A DNA stretch of 64,000 nt, from contig NZ_JAGKSQ010000001.1 in the NCBI RefSeq assembly GCF_017939705.1, forward strand, positions 496,001 to 560,000. The letters run 5' to 3'. The DNA is from Halalkalibacter suaedae (GTDB taxonomy: Bacteria; Bacillota; Bacilli; Bacillales; Bacillaceae_D). This document shows positions 39,939 through 48,221 of the stretch, piece by piece (positions within the stretch are counted from its first letter, which is position 1; every line of letters begins with the position of its first letter). A model generated the notes under the pieces. That model had not been told where the DNA came from. It saw only the letters and a program-made list of their open reading frames with translations, and made no database searches. The position numbers and the translations under genes are program-made.

Positions 39939-40592
39939 ATGGCAATTTTAAATTGGGGAGTCGACTCAGCAGCTGCTGTCACCGACGACCTTTATCAATG
40001 TGTTGTTACTAATTTTGGGCAACCAGACTTCTGGGGTCGCTATTTAACGACAATTGCAAACGTTAGTGACGGGTTAACTCGGGAAGAAATTCGATTCATC
40101 CAGGACAAAGGGATGAAAGTCATGCCGATCTACAATAATTTTTCGGAGGCAACTGGTTCGAGAGCAGGTGCCGTTGCAGCGAGAAATGCAATTTTCCGTG
40201 CACGACAATTGTCGATTTCTGAGGGAAGTTTTATTTTTGCTAATGTCGAAAAATTTTTTCTTGTAGACTCTGATTGGATTACTGCCTGGGTTGATACATT
40301 TTTCGAAAGTCCATATCGACCAGGTATTTATGCAGACCCGACTGAAGGACCTTTTAATGAAGCCTATTGTGCTGCAACAGAAGCAAGTGAACGGGTTCGT
40401 CAGCAGACCGTAATCTGGAGTGCTGAACCAGAGCCCGGCGCGACAACCAAACGTGGTGCTCCAAGACGCTTTAATCCGAAAAGACCATCCTGCGATGCGA
40501 ATGTTTGGGCATGGCAATACGGACGGGATGCTTCTGCTTGTCCAATTGACACCGTACTTATGCAATCACGTTTGTTTGAAACCTTAACTTAA
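39939..40592 (+). CDS. DUF1906 glycoside-hydrolase-like TIM-barrel protein
   Basis: 217-residue protein of the DUF1906/Rv2525c-like family. The opening GVDSA, the F-G-QPDFWGRYL strand, IYNNF and PGIYADPTEG strands and the late VWAWQYGRD strand are the family pattern. These proteins resemble GH25 lysozymes and are thought to act on cell-wall glycans; no activity is proven for this branch. There is no signal peptide, which is odd for a wall enzyme. The ATG follows AGGGGGG by six bases. It is on the plus strand, divergent from secA and convergent with hpf, and is not part of the B. subtilis core order known to me here. Confidence 0.8.
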   Translation: MAILNWGVDSAAAVTDDLYQCVVTNFGQPDFWGRYLTTIANVSDGLTREEIRFIQDKGMKVMPIYNNFSEATGSRAGAVAARNAIFRARQLSISEGSFIFANVEKFFLVDSDWITAWVDTFFESPYRPGIYADPTEGPFNEAYCAATEASERVRQQTVIWSAEPEPGATTKRGAPRRFNPKRPSCDANVWAWQYGRDASACPIDTVLMQSRLFETLT

Positions 40593-40597
40593 TTGAA

Positions 40598-40637
40598 GAA
40601 AAAAATGTCCGAAAAGACTATTGCTCTTTTCGGACAT
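40598..40637. terminator. Bidirectional terminator between the DUF1906 gene and hpf
   Basis: 12-bp stem ATGTCCGAAAAG/CTTTTCGGACAT. On the minus strand it is followed by TTTTTTTCTTC, a strong end for hpf. The plus-strand side (CTCCCGTTACTTTT) is weaker. Confidence 0.85.
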
Positions 40638-40649
40638 CTCCCGTTACTT

Positions 40650-41207
40650 TTAAGCTTCTGGCTCAATCAAACCATATCTACCATCTTTACGCTTATAAAC
40701 TACACTTGTTGAGCCATTAACTGCATCTGAGAACACAAAGAAATTATGGCCAAGCATGTCCATTTGTAAGATTGCTTCCTCAGCATCCATTGGCTTTAGG
40801 TTGAAACGTTTCTTTCTAACCACTTCAAGCTCGTCTTCTTCAATCGGTGGACCTGCTTCCTCTAATGGCTCAAGCTCATTCTTAAACATATACTTCAAGC
40901 TTCCTTCTTGACGAAACTTGCGATTTACTTTTGTTTTATATTTGCGGATTTGTCGTTCAAGTTTCTCTACAACCTTGTCAATTGCAGCATACATATCTGT
41001 GTGATTATCCTCACCACGAAGCAAAAGCTGCGGCATCGGAATTGTGATCTCGATCATATGCTGTGAGTTCAATACTTGCATTCGAACATTCACATCTGAG
41101 ATAGGAGTCGTATCAAAGTAACGCTCGAGCTTTCCTACTTTCTTCTCTACATACTCACGTAAAGCTGGAGTCACCTCTAAGTTTTCACCACGAATATTGT
41201 AATTCAT
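40650..41207 (-). CDS. hpf: Long-form ribosome hibernation promoting factor
   Basis: 185-residue long HPF. The S30AE domain (about 1-105) occupies the decoding site, and the C-terminal domain (about 125-185; RFNLKPMDAEEAILQMDMLGHNFFVF) dimerises to make 100S ribosomes in stationary phase. Basic KYKTKVNRKFR marks the end of the first domain. The ATG follows AAAGGAGGA closely. A sigmaB-like promoter lies at 41249-41275, matching the stress and stationary control of B. subtilis yvyD (hpf). Confidence 0.96.
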   Translation of the reverse strand: MNYNIRGENLEVTPALREYVEKKVGKLERYFDTTPISDVNVRMQVLNSQHMIEITIPMPQLLLRGEDNHTDMYAAIDKVVEKLERQIRKYKTKVNRKFRQEGSLKYMFKNELEPLEEAGPPIEEDELEVVRKKRFNLKPMDAEEAILQMDMLGHNFFVFSDAVNGSTSVVYKRKDGRYGLIEPEA

Positions 41208-41248
41208 CTTGAACTCCTCCTTTTCTATCTATACCGTACATATTCTAT

Positions 41249-41275
41249 TTACCCCAATGTAAATCCTTCTTAAAC
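41249..41275 (-). promoter_or_regulatory. SigmaB-type promoter of hpf
   Basis: On the minus strand GTTTAA (41275-41270) and GGGTAA (41254-41249) are separated by 15 bases (14 to GGGGTA). This matches the general-stress consensus GTTTAA-N12-15-GGGTAT closely and sits about 40 bp before the hpf start. Confidence 0.7.
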
Positions 41276-41378
41276 ATTGTAAATAAAAAATAATTTTTTT
41301 ATTTATTTTGATTATTTGAACTTTATGTTTCTATCTTAGGGAAAAAACTCATTTAAAACTGATAAATTACAACAAAAA

Positions 41379-41614
41379 AGGCCTGGACAAAAGTGATAGA
41401 ACTAACTTAAAACTTGAACAGAGGGGACGGAGTAAGAGTAAGGATACCGCTACTGAAATATACTTCGCTTTCCGCGGGAAGCCGGTGAGCCTCCTCGCGC
41501 TTCGCACTTGCGGGGTCTCACCTTTGGCTTTACATCCCGCAGGAGTCTACGTATATTTCATCCGCTAGTTTTTTGCTCGGTTCGTAACTTCATTTAAAAA
41601 CCATTTTATCCCGG
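41379..41614 (+). repeat. Dispersed 230-bp hairpin element, copy B
   Basis: Same core as copy A (GCTTTCCGCGGGAAGCCGG, then CATCCCGCAGGAGTCTACG). The flanks have diverged (GGCCTGGACA; TTTTATCCCGG), and the loop is CGCGCTTCGCACTTGCGG. Confidence 0.85.
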
Positions 41615-41631
41615 TTTTTTTATCAAGAATA

Positions 41632-41664
41632 TAAAAAGTCCACCCTGGACGAACCAGGGTGGGC
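41632..41664 (-). terminator. Rho-independent terminator of the cold-shock gene
   Basis: 11-bp stem GTCCACCCTGG/CCAGGGTGGGC (one G-U), 5-base loop, then TTTTTATATTC on the minus strand. Confidence 0.87.
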
Positions 41665-41705
41665 TTGGATGGTTAGAGCTCATTCATTTCCTTAAGGAAT
41701 GTGAA

Positions 41706-41903
41706 TTAAAGCTTAACTACGTTCGCAGCTTGAGGACCACGAGCACCTTCAACGATTTCAAATTCAACTTCTTGACCTTCGTCTAAAGACTTGAATCCTT
41801 CAGACTCGATAGCTGAGAAGTGTACGAATACGTCATCTCCATCTTCACGCTCGATGAATCCAAAACCTTTTTCTGCGTTAAACCATTTTACTTTACCTTG
41901 CAT
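41706..41903 (-). CDS. Cold-shock protein (CspB/CspD family)
   Basis: 65-residue single cold-shock domain, an OB fold that binds single-stranded nucleic acid and acts as RNA chaperone. RNP1 (KGFGFIE) and RNP2 (VFVHFSAI) are intact. Which paralogue (CspB, C or D) cannot be decided. The ATG follows AAGGGA by 10 bases. A very strong promoter (41954-41982) and terminator make it a monocistronic unit. Confidence 0.93.
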   Translation of the reverse strand: MQGKVKWFNAEKGFGFIEREDGDDVFVHFSAIESEGFKSLDEGQEVEFEIVEGARGPQAANVVKL

Positions 41904-41953
41904 GCTTTCACATTCCCTTCGTAACTATATTACTGTGGTATTTCCACACATTT

Positions 41954-41982
41954 ACTATAACAGCGCTCATAAACCTTGTCAA
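41954..41982 (-). promoter_or_regulatory. Strong sigmaA promoter of the cold-shock gene
   Basis: On the minus strand a perfect TTGACA (41982-41977), 17-bp spacer, and TATAGT (41959-41954). The leader is about 45 bases, shorter than the long leaders of many csp genes. Confidence 0.85.
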
Positions 41983-42383
41983 ACGCTTTACAAGCCTGCT
42001 ACGACGCGAAAAACAGTGCATTTTGACGAAAAATCAGAATAAAATGACACCGCTTTCGACATTTATATATATATCACGAAAACGTCGCTTTTATTCACCA
42101 AAATACAACAAACTTATTAACCAAAAATTTACATAAAAATGTATATAAATTTCCAAATAGGTATTGCGCTAATCATAAATTCCTAATACAATTGGATTAG
42201 AAAAACAAAAGAATACTATAGACAACAGTTGACCACTGATTTTTGTATATATTTTATTAAAACTAACCCACACGCTCATTCTTGTAGTCTTCAATCACTA
42301 CTAAATGGGTGTCAGTGCAAGCCAAAGGTCACCCAAACGGGATCCCCTTATCTTTGTTGCAAGCACTAATATATTAATAGATA

Positions 42384-42421
42384 GAAGGTCGCACACTTCA
42401 TCCTCGAAGCGTGCGACCTTC
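42384..42421. terminator. Hairpin after the isomerase gene
   Basis: 16-bp arms GAAGGTCGCACACTTC and GAAGCGTGCGACCTTC (one mismatch) with a 6-base loop, directly after the stop of the minus-strand operon. The T tract (CTTTTTAT) is on the plus-strand side; on the minus strand only TCTATC follows. Confidence 0.65.
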
Positions 42422-42424
42422 TTT

Positions 42425-43393
42425 TTATACCCACCACATATCCGATGGCTTTTCTTCTATTAATATATTGTTCAAGTTCTTAACAGCCCTTGAAAATCCT
42501 TCTTCAATTGACATGATCGGATCCTCATGTTCAATACTAACCACATAATCATATCCATACGTGCGTAAAGCACTAATCATATTAGACCATTCCTGAATAC
42601 TGTGACCGCAACCTACTGAGCGAAAAGTCCAAGCTCTAGTTTGAACTTCACCATATGGCTGCATATCAATTAACCCGTACATATTAACGTTGTCTTGATC
42701 GATATACGTATCCTTTGCATGGAAATGATGAATCGCATTTGCTTTGCCTAAAATCTTAATTGCAGCAACTGGTTCAATCCCTTGCCACCATAAATGACTT
42801 GGGTCAAGGTTGGCACCGATCGCATCACATGTTTCTTCTCGTAACTTTAGTAGAGTGTACGGCGTATGAACTAAGAAACCTCCATGGAGCTCCAAGCCAA
42901 TTTTGACGTCATGATCCTTTGCATACTGACCCCATTCCTTCCAATACGGGATGAGCTTTGTTTCCCATTGCCATTTTAAGACATCACCATATTCATTTGG
43001 CCAAGGAGTGACTGGCCAATTTGGGTATTTCGCCCCATCATGATCACCCGCAGTTCCTGAGAAACAATTTACGACAGGAACTCCCATTAAACTTGCAAGC
43101 TTAATTGTTTTCACTAACGCTTCATGTGATTCACGAGCAAATGATTCGTCTGGGGAGATTGGATTGCCGTGACAGCTAAATGCACTTATTTCAAGACCAC
43201 GGGAGCTAATCTTCTCCAAATATTCCTTACGTCGATCTTCACTCTCAAGCAGCCTGTCAATGTCACAATGGGCATTTCCTGGGTACCCACCTGTTCCAAT
43301 CTCCACAGCCTTAACTCCAGCCGCTTTCACATAATCAAGCATCTCATCTAGATTCTTTTCTGAAAATAATACGGTAAACACACCTAGTTTCAT
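42425..43393 (-). CDS. Sugar phosphate isomerase/epimerase family protein
   Basis: 322-residue xylose-isomerase-like TIM barrel (AP_endonuc_2 family, with IolE and keto-sugar lyases). Probable metal ligands lie in GLELHGG, NLDPSHLWWQ, HHFHAKDTY and VSIEHED. It has no signal peptide. The neighbouring Gfo/Idh/MocA and ThuA genes suggest work on a keto-sugar or inositol-like intermediate; substrate unknown. Last gene of the operon, 12 bp after the second oxidoreductase. Confidence 0.85.
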   Translation of the reverse strand: MKLGVFTVLFSEKNLDEMLDYVKAAGVKAVEIGTGGYPGNAHCDIDRLLESEDRRKEYLEKISSRGLEISAFSCHGNPISPDESFARESHEALVKTIKLASLMGVPVVNCFSGTAGDHDGAKYPNWPVTPWPNEYGDVLKWQWETKLIPYWKEWGQYAKDHDVKIGLELHGGFLVHTPYTLLKLREETCDAIGANLDPSHLWWQGIEPVAAIKILGKANAIHHFHAKDTYIDQDNVNMYGLIDMQPYGEVQTRAWTFRSVGCGHSIQEWSNMISALRTYGYDYVVSIEHEDPIMSIEEGFSRAVKNLNNILIEEKPSDMWWV

Positions 43394-43405
43394 TATTTGC
43401 CTCCT

Positions 43406-44446
43406 CTATGCTAATGTAATGCTTCGATTCGTTTCACTGCTTTTATAGATCGCATCAATGATGGTAGAAACCTGCATCGCTTGCTCAGGTAGTACAACTA
43501 ATTCCCCTTCTCCTAAACAGCTGTCGATAAAGTTTTCTAGCTGATTTAGTCCAGGGTCTTCCTCACCTGGAATCCATTCAGCTTGACTGTTGAGGAGCAT
43601 GCCATGCTTTGCCTGATTAAACTCAAACGGAAACAGGTCAATCCCGCCTGTATGACCGGAAATACTGACTCCCTCAACATCCTCTTTGATGTTCGCTGCC
43701 CAGGATGTTTCAAATAACAATGTGGCTCCGTTCTCAAACCTAATGTAGGCAGTCACATGATCATCAACCTCAAACGTACTTGCGTCGAATGTGCCCCATT
43801 GATTGACTTGGTTTGGCATCTTACTTAGATGATTATAGGTTTTTCCGATTACTTCAACCGGCTTCGGGTTCCCAAGCAACCATAGTGATAGATCTAAGAA
43901 GTGGCAGCCCCAATCTATTAAACTACCTCCACCTTGCAATTCTTTATTTGTAAAAACACCCCAGCCTGGTACCTTCCTTCTTCTTAATGCTCTGGCACGG
44001 GCAACGAATGGTTCTCCGATTTCATTTTGTTCAATCAGCTTCTTCGCTGCTTGAGCTTCCTTCATAAAGCGATAATGGTAACCTATTGCCAGCACTTTGT
44101 CAGATTGCTTTGCTGCAGAGATCATCGCCGCACATTCCTCTCCATTCATTGCCATCGGTTTTTCGCAAAAGACATGAACACCAGCCTCAAGTGCAGCAAT
44201 CGTGATTTCAGCATGAAACTTGTTTGGGGTACAGATCGTTACAGCATCAACATCCTTTAATAATTCAAGAAACGTTGAATAGATCTTTTTTATCCCAAAT
44301 GTCTCAGCAGCCTTCTCAGCCGTTTCACTATTGACATCATATACACCTTCAAGTTCTACTCGATCTGCCATCTGAACATATGCAGGGAGATGTCGCCCTT
44401 GAGCAATTCCACCTGCACCAATAATGCCCATCTTGATCCTTTTCAT
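43406..44446 (-). CDS. Gfo/Idh/MocA oxidoreductase 2
   Basis: 346-residue NAD(P)-dependent dehydrogenase: Rossmann fold GIIGAGGIAQGRHLP at the N-terminus, the family motif CEKPMAMNGEE near residue 95, and the GGGSLIDWGCHFLDL helix that carries the catalytic His/Asp pair, followed by the C-terminal alpha/beta domain. It oxidises or reduces a sugar hydroxyl; substrate unknown. 14 bp after the first oxidoreductase, to which it is only moderately similar. Confidence 0.87.
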   Translation of the reverse strand: MKRIKMGIIGAGGIAQGRHLPAYVQMADRVELEGVYDVNSETAEKAAETFGIKKIYSTFLELLKDVDAVTICTPNKFHAEITIAALEAGVHVFCEKPMAMNGEECAAMISAAKQSDKVLAIGYHYRFMKEAQAAKKLIEQNEIGEPFVARARALRRRKVPGWGVFTNKELQGGGSLIDWGCHFLDLSLWLLGNPKPVEVIGKTYNHLSKMPNQVNQWGTFDASTFEVDDHVTAYIRFENGATLLFETSWAANIKEDVEGVSISGHTGGIDLFPFEFNQAKHGMLLNSQAEWIPGEEDPGLNQLENFIDSCLGEGELVVLPEQAMQVSTIIDAIYKSSETNRSITLA

Positions 44447-44460
44447 ACTATTCTCCTTTT

Positions 44461-45486
44461 TTATAGACTCGTAATTTTCTTCGTTTCACTTGATTCAAGT
44501 GCTGAAAGAACAACCTGTAATGACTTCAGTCCTTCTTCACCTGAAATAGCAGGCTCGGTATCTTCTAGAATACAAGAGACAAAATGATCAATCACCTTTG
44601 AGCTAGTTTGGCCACCAATTTCGTTTGATTGAATCCCGCCTAACTCATACTTAACGACTTCACCTGTCTTATACTGAATAATTAGAGAAGCAGTCGGGTC
44701 ATCCTCGAGACGCAAGATCGCTTTCTCACCATAAATAATCGTTGAATTATCTTCTTTCGCTACATAAGACCAGCTCGCAGCAAGTGTACCAATAATGCCA
44801 CTTTCTGATTTCAATATACATACTGCCGTATCATCAACGTCTGTCTTGGCCTTTGCACTTGTTTCAACAAAAGCCCCAACTTCAACAAAGTCTTCTCCAA
44901 GAATGTAACGAAGTAGATCTGTTTTGTGCACACCAAGATCACCCATCGCTCCAATAAATGCTTCTTCCTTTCTAAAGAACCAGCTATCCGCTCCGTCCAC
45001 ACTCCAGCCCTCTGGACCACCGTGACCGAAAGCCGTACGGAAGCTATAAATTTTACCAACCTCCCCATTTTCAATAAGCTGTCTAGCCTTTTGGTGTGAA
45101 GGGACAAAGCGTTGATTATGAGCAATCATCAGCTTTTTATTCGCTTCCTTCGCCGCTGCTATCATCGCCTCTCCATCAGCACGCGACGTTGCCATTGGCT
45201 TTTCGCAGAGGACATGCTTTCCTGCTTTCAGAGCCGCAATGGAAACAGGTGCATGTAGATAATTAGGTGTACAAACACTAACTGCATCAATGTCTTGATT
45301 AGTAAGAAGCTCCTCGTAGCTTGTATAAGCAGTAGCCTCATACTCTTTTGCAAACTCGTTCACTCTATCTTCAACAATGTCACACACAGCGATGATTTCA
45401 ACCTGGCCATTATTGGCATACTCACGTAAATGTCGAAACTTTGCAATACTTCCACAACCGATAACCCCAATTTTTAACTTTGTCAT
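44461..45486 (-). CDS. Gfo/Idh/MocA oxidoreductase 1
   Basis: 341-residue member of the same family. Rossmann motif GVIGCGSIAKFRHLREY, CEKPMATSRADGE, and GAMGDLGVHKTDLLRYILG with the catalytic Asp/His region. Two distinct oxidoreductases in one operon suggest paired oxidation and re-reduction of an intermediate, as in inositol or keto-glycoside routes; this is inference. 13 bp after the ThuA gene. Confidence 0.87.
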   Translation of the reverse strand: MTKLKIGVIGCGSIAKFRHLREYANNGQVEIIAVCDIVEDRVNEFAKEYEATAYTSYEELLTNQDIDAVSVCTPNYLHAPVSIAALKAGKHVLCEKPMATSRADGEAMIAAAKEANKKLMIAHNQRFVPSHQKARQLIENGEVGKIYSFRTAFGHGGPEGWSVDGADSWFFRKEEAFIGAMGDLGVHKTDLLRYILGEDFVEVGAFVETSAKAKTDVDDTAVCILKSESGIIGTLAASWSYVAKEDNSTIIYGEKAILRLEDDPTASLIIQYKTGEVVKYELGGIQSNEIGGQTSSKVIDHFVSCILEDTEPAISGEEGLKSLQVVLSALESSETKKITSL

Positions 45487-45499
45487 TATACTCTCTCCT

Positions 45500-46231
45500 T
45501 TACGCCTCGTTTTTTGGTGAAATTTCTTCTAAAGGCTTTGCATTTCCGTAGACTGGATATGAACGATTAACTGGCTTTGCCCATTGAACCGCATTTTTGA
45601 TTACATGCTGAATTTCCTTATTATGATAGGTTGGATACGTTTCATGACCTGGACGGAAATAAAAGATCTTGCCATTGCCACGTTGATACGTACAACCACT
45701 TCTGAATACTTCTCCACCCTCAAACCAGCTCATCAAAATCAATTGATCTGGCGCTGGAATGTCAAAATGCTCTCCATACATCTCTTCTCGCTCAAGCTCA
45801 ATGTACTCGCCAATTCCATCGACAATCGGATGACTTGGATCAACTACCCACAGACGCTCCTTGTCATCAGCCTCACGCCATTTCAAATCACAAGACGTTC
45901 CCATCAAAGTTTTGAAGATTTTTGAGAAATGTCCTGAATGAAGCACAATCAAGCCCATTCCTTCTAGAACTCTCTTCTTAACCTTTTCTACCACTTCATC
46001 TGCAACCTCATCATGTGCAAGATGGCCCCACCAAATTAACACATCCGTCTTACTTAACACATCATCTGTCAAACCATGCTCTGGATCATCAAGTGTTGCT
46101 GTAGTCACTTCAACTTGTTCTTCTTTTAAGAAACTAGCAATCGCCCCGTGAATTCCCTTAGGATAAATCTCTCTTACAACCGGATTCTTATTCTCATGTC
46201 GATTCTCATTCCAAACTGTTACGTGTACCAT
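45500..46231 (-). CDS. ThuA-domain protein
   Basis: 243-residue class-I-glutaminase-like fold of the ThuA family. Recognised by [38 protein letters not shown] and the C-terminal [18 protein letters not shown]. In rhizobia ThuA, with the oxidoreductase ThuB, takes part in conversion of trehalose and related disaccharides through 3-keto forms. First gene of the four-gene operon; the ATG follows GAGGAGG. Three operator-like sites lie between it and the LacI gene. Confidence 0.88.
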   Translation of the reverse strand: MVHVTVWNENRHENKNPVVREIYPKGIHGAIASFLKEEQVEVTTATLDDPEHGLTDDVLSKTDVLIWWGHLAHDEVADEVVEKVKKRVLEGMGLIVLHSGHFSKIFKTLMGTSCDLKWREADDKERLWVVDPSHPIVDGIGEYIELEREEMYGEHFDIPAPDQLILMSWFEGGEVFRSGCTYQRGNGKIFYFRPGHETYPTYHNKEIQHVIKNAVQWAKPVNRSYPVYGNAKPLEEISPKNEA

Positions 46232-46264
46232 ATTAGTTCCTCCTCATTATCTCTAAATTTTTTA

Positions 46265-46348
46265 TGAAATCGATCCCAGATTCTTATAAATCTATCTGTG
46301 AAATCGATCCCAGATTATTGTGTCGCAAAATGTGGGATCGTTCCCACA
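46265..46348. promoter_or_regulatory. Three LacI-type operator-like sites before the ThuA operon
   Basis: TGAAATCGATCCCA at 46265-46278 and again at 46299-46312 (34 bp apart, within a longer direct repeat ending CAGATT), and TGTGGGATCGTTCCCACA at 46331-46348, whose 7-bp arms are perfect. All share a central ATCGnTCCCA, like LacI-family operators with a central CG. The adjacent LacI gene is the probable source of the ligand. Confidence 0.65.
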
Positions 46349-46353
46349 AAAGG

Positions 46354-47343
46354 TTAAACAGATTCTCTACTAATGACTTGTATCGGTAATTCTATAATCT
46401 GTCTTGCCTCGTTCATATTCGGATTCGCTAGCATTGCTAGCATTAGTTCCATTGTTTTCATGCCCATATCCCGTGTCGGTTGACGTATCGTTGTTAACGA
46501 AGGTTCAAGCAACTCGGCAATCGGCTGATCATCAAAGCCGATAACAGCAAGCTCGTTAGGTATTCGTATTTTGTGATTTTTTGCTTCTCTTATAATGCCA
46601 GCAGCAACTTCATCGCTACCTGTAAATATCGCAGAAGGACGATGGTCCATCTCAACAAGCTTTCTCAAAAGGGTCTTGCCACATTCAATACTGTAAAGAT
46701 CCCTAAATAGCCATTTTTCATTGACGACAAGTCCTGATTCAGCTAATGCCTTTCTAAATCCTTGCTCACGATCAATTCCAAGTTCGCTCGATGTGCCGCC
46801 ACAATAGGCAATTTCTTTATGTCCTTTTTCAATTAAATGGCGTGTTCCTAAATAACTACCCTTCACTTGATCTAGACGGACAATCGGAACAGTCGCTTCA
46901 GACATATATTCATTACACAATATCATCGGACCATATGTTTTGAAGGAATCAATCGTTGCCCAATCATTTTCAATTGCTGTGAAAATCAAGCCATCAACCT
47001 GCTTTGTTAGCAATAAATTTAAGAAGCTGAGCTCCTTCTCTTTATCATGGTGTGTTTGACAAATAAGTAATTGAAATCCGTACTTGACTGCAATCATTTC
47101 TAATCCCTCAATCAAAAATGGAAAGAAAGGATTTGTTAGTCTTGGTACGAGCACTGCAATTGTATCCGTCTTTTGTGTACGCAGTCGTTGAGCTGATGAA
47201 TTGGGATAGTACTCTAATTGCTTCATTGCCTCATAGACAAGTCGCTTCTTCTCATCTGTTACATATGGATGGTTATTGAGCACTCTTGATACAGTTGATC
47301 TCGATAACCCTGCTAATTTAGCGACGTCTTCTATCGTTGCCAT
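46354..47343 (-). CDS. LacI-family transcriptional regulator
   Basis: 329-residue LacI/GalR repressor. Helix-turn-helix and hinge at 1-60 (ATIEDVAKLAGLSRSTVSRV, then YYPNSSAQRLRT) and a periplasmic-binding-like sensor at 65-329. The start is the ATG at 47343, five bases after GGAGG; the frame is open further upstream. Five bases beyond its stop lies the first of three operators, so it probably controls the ThuA operon. A cre-like site (47378-47391) precedes it. Confidence 0.92.
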   Translation of the reverse strand: MATIEDVAKLAGLSRSTVSRVLNNHPYVTDEKKRLVYEAMKQLEYYPNSSAQRLRTQKTDTIAVLVPRLTNPFFPFLIEGLEMIAVKYGFQLLICQTHHDKEKELSFLNLLLTKQVDGLIFTAIENDWATIDSFKTYGPMILCNEYMSEATVPIVRLDQVKGSYLGTRHLIEKGHKEIAYCGGTSSELGIDREQGFRKALAESGLVVNEKWLFRDLYSIECGKTLLRKLVEMDHRPSAIFTGSDEVAAGIIREAKNHKIRIPNELAVIGFDDQPIAELLEPSLTTIRQPTRDMGMKTMELMLAMLANPNMNEARQIIELPIQVISRESV

Positions 47344-47377
47344 CAGGCCCTCCTTTGCTATAAAAATCACAAAAAGT

Positions 47378-47391
47378 TGAAAACGCTTTCT
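47378..47391. promoter_or_regulatory. cre-like site upstream of the LacI gene
   Basis: TGAAAACGCTTTCT agrees with the CcpA-site consensus TGWNANCGNTNWCA at 13 of 14 positions. It could instead be an autoregulatory LacI operator. Confidence 0.5.
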
Positions 47392-47471
47392 ATACTATTA
47401 CGCAGTTTAATTTTAATCTATAACAGAAACATCTTCAATACCTTTTGTGATTAATTTTCCTTTTGATTTAT

Positions 47472-48221
47472 TTAGTTTTTTGTTTTCAGTCGGTATTCCT
47501 TTGGAGTCATCCCTTCCATCTTTTTGAAGACCTTGATGAAATATTTATCATTTTGGTATCCGACTGCCTCTGCAATCTCGACATTCCTTAAGGAAGAATG
47601 CTCTAGTAATTCCTTCGCTTTCTCAATTCGGATATTCGTTAAATAGTCGGTAATGGTTTCATTAAATTCCTGTTTAAACCGACGCGAAATATACTCCCTG
47701 CTTAAGAAAAACAGTTCGGCAATCTCCTGTAACTTGATATCCTTTTGATAGTTGGCACGTATATATTCCTCAATCAAATGCACGGTGTCCTTTTCCTTTT
47801 GCTGAACGTTCAAAAGGGAATCTGGGATCTCATCTGAAGTATGATATTCCCTTTTCCACTCTGTTACAGCACGAAGTAGTGTTTCATTCATTTCACCAGG
47901 ATTAATTGGCTTTAAAAGATAGTCGAAGCCTCCATAGGTAATCGCCTTTTTCGTATACTGAAAATCGCCATGGCCACTGACAACAATCGTCTTCGCCTGA
48001 AGGTTGGAGTTGTGAATCCATTTCAAAAGCTCGACTCCGTCACATCTAGGCATTCGCATATCTGTAAATATGATTTCTGGTTGATGCTCTGAAATTAGTT
48101 GCATTGCTTCATTCCCATCACTTGCCTCAAGGATCGTTTCAATCCCGACCTTTTCCCATTCAGCGAGTAGCAATAAACCTTCGCGAACATGCTGCTCGTC
48201 ATCCACGATAATCGCTTTCAT
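47472..48221 (-). CDS. Response regulator, YesN-type (receiver plus AraC helix-turn-helix)
   Basis: 249-residue regulator. Receiver domain 1-120 with the acidic pair D7-D8, phosphoacceptor D54 (IIFTDMRMPRCDG) and the switch lysine in LLKPI; C-terminal AraC DNA-binding domain about 145-245 (IAELFFLSREYISRRFK, then EAVGYQNDKYFIKVFKKMEG). Such regulators usually switch on a neighbouring sugar ABC importer. The ATG at 48221 lies nine bases after GGAGG and overlaps the kinase gene by 23 bases. Confidence 0.92.
   Translation of the reverse strand: MKAIIVDDEQHVREGLLLLAEWEKVGIETILEASDGNEAMQLISEHQPEIIFTDMRMPRCDGVELLKWIHNSNLQAKTIVVSGHGDFQYTKKAITYGGFDYLLKPINPGEMNETLLRAVTEWKREYHTSDEIPDSLLNVQQKEKDTVHLIEEYIRANYQKDIKLQEIAELFFLSREYISRRFKQEFNETITDYLTNIRIEKAKELLEHSSLRNVEIAEAVGYQNDKYFIKVFKKMEGMTPKEYRLKTKN

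Larger units (their letters stand above)
41208..41705. other. Intergenic region between the cold-shock gene and hpf
   Basis: 498 bp containing the sigmaB-like promoter of hpf (41249-41275), dispersed element copy B (41379-41614) and the terminator of the cold-shock gene (41632-41664). Bases 41281-41370 are AT-rich with nothing recognised. Confidence 0.7.
41904..42424. other. Intergenic region upstream of the cold-shock gene
   Basis: 521 bp. It contains the cold-shock promoter (41954-41982) and a 16-bp hairpin (42384-42421). Bases 42000-42300 are AT-rich; a weak stem AGTGC/GCACT encloses 42315-42368. No gene was recognised. Confidence 0.6.

Noticed and set aside
42300-42370. Riboswitch or T-box in the region upstream of the cold-shock gene
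   Set aside because: Only a weak AGTGC/GCACT stem is visible and none of the conserved sequences of known riboswitch or T-box classes; the position is downstream, not upstream, of a transcript start.
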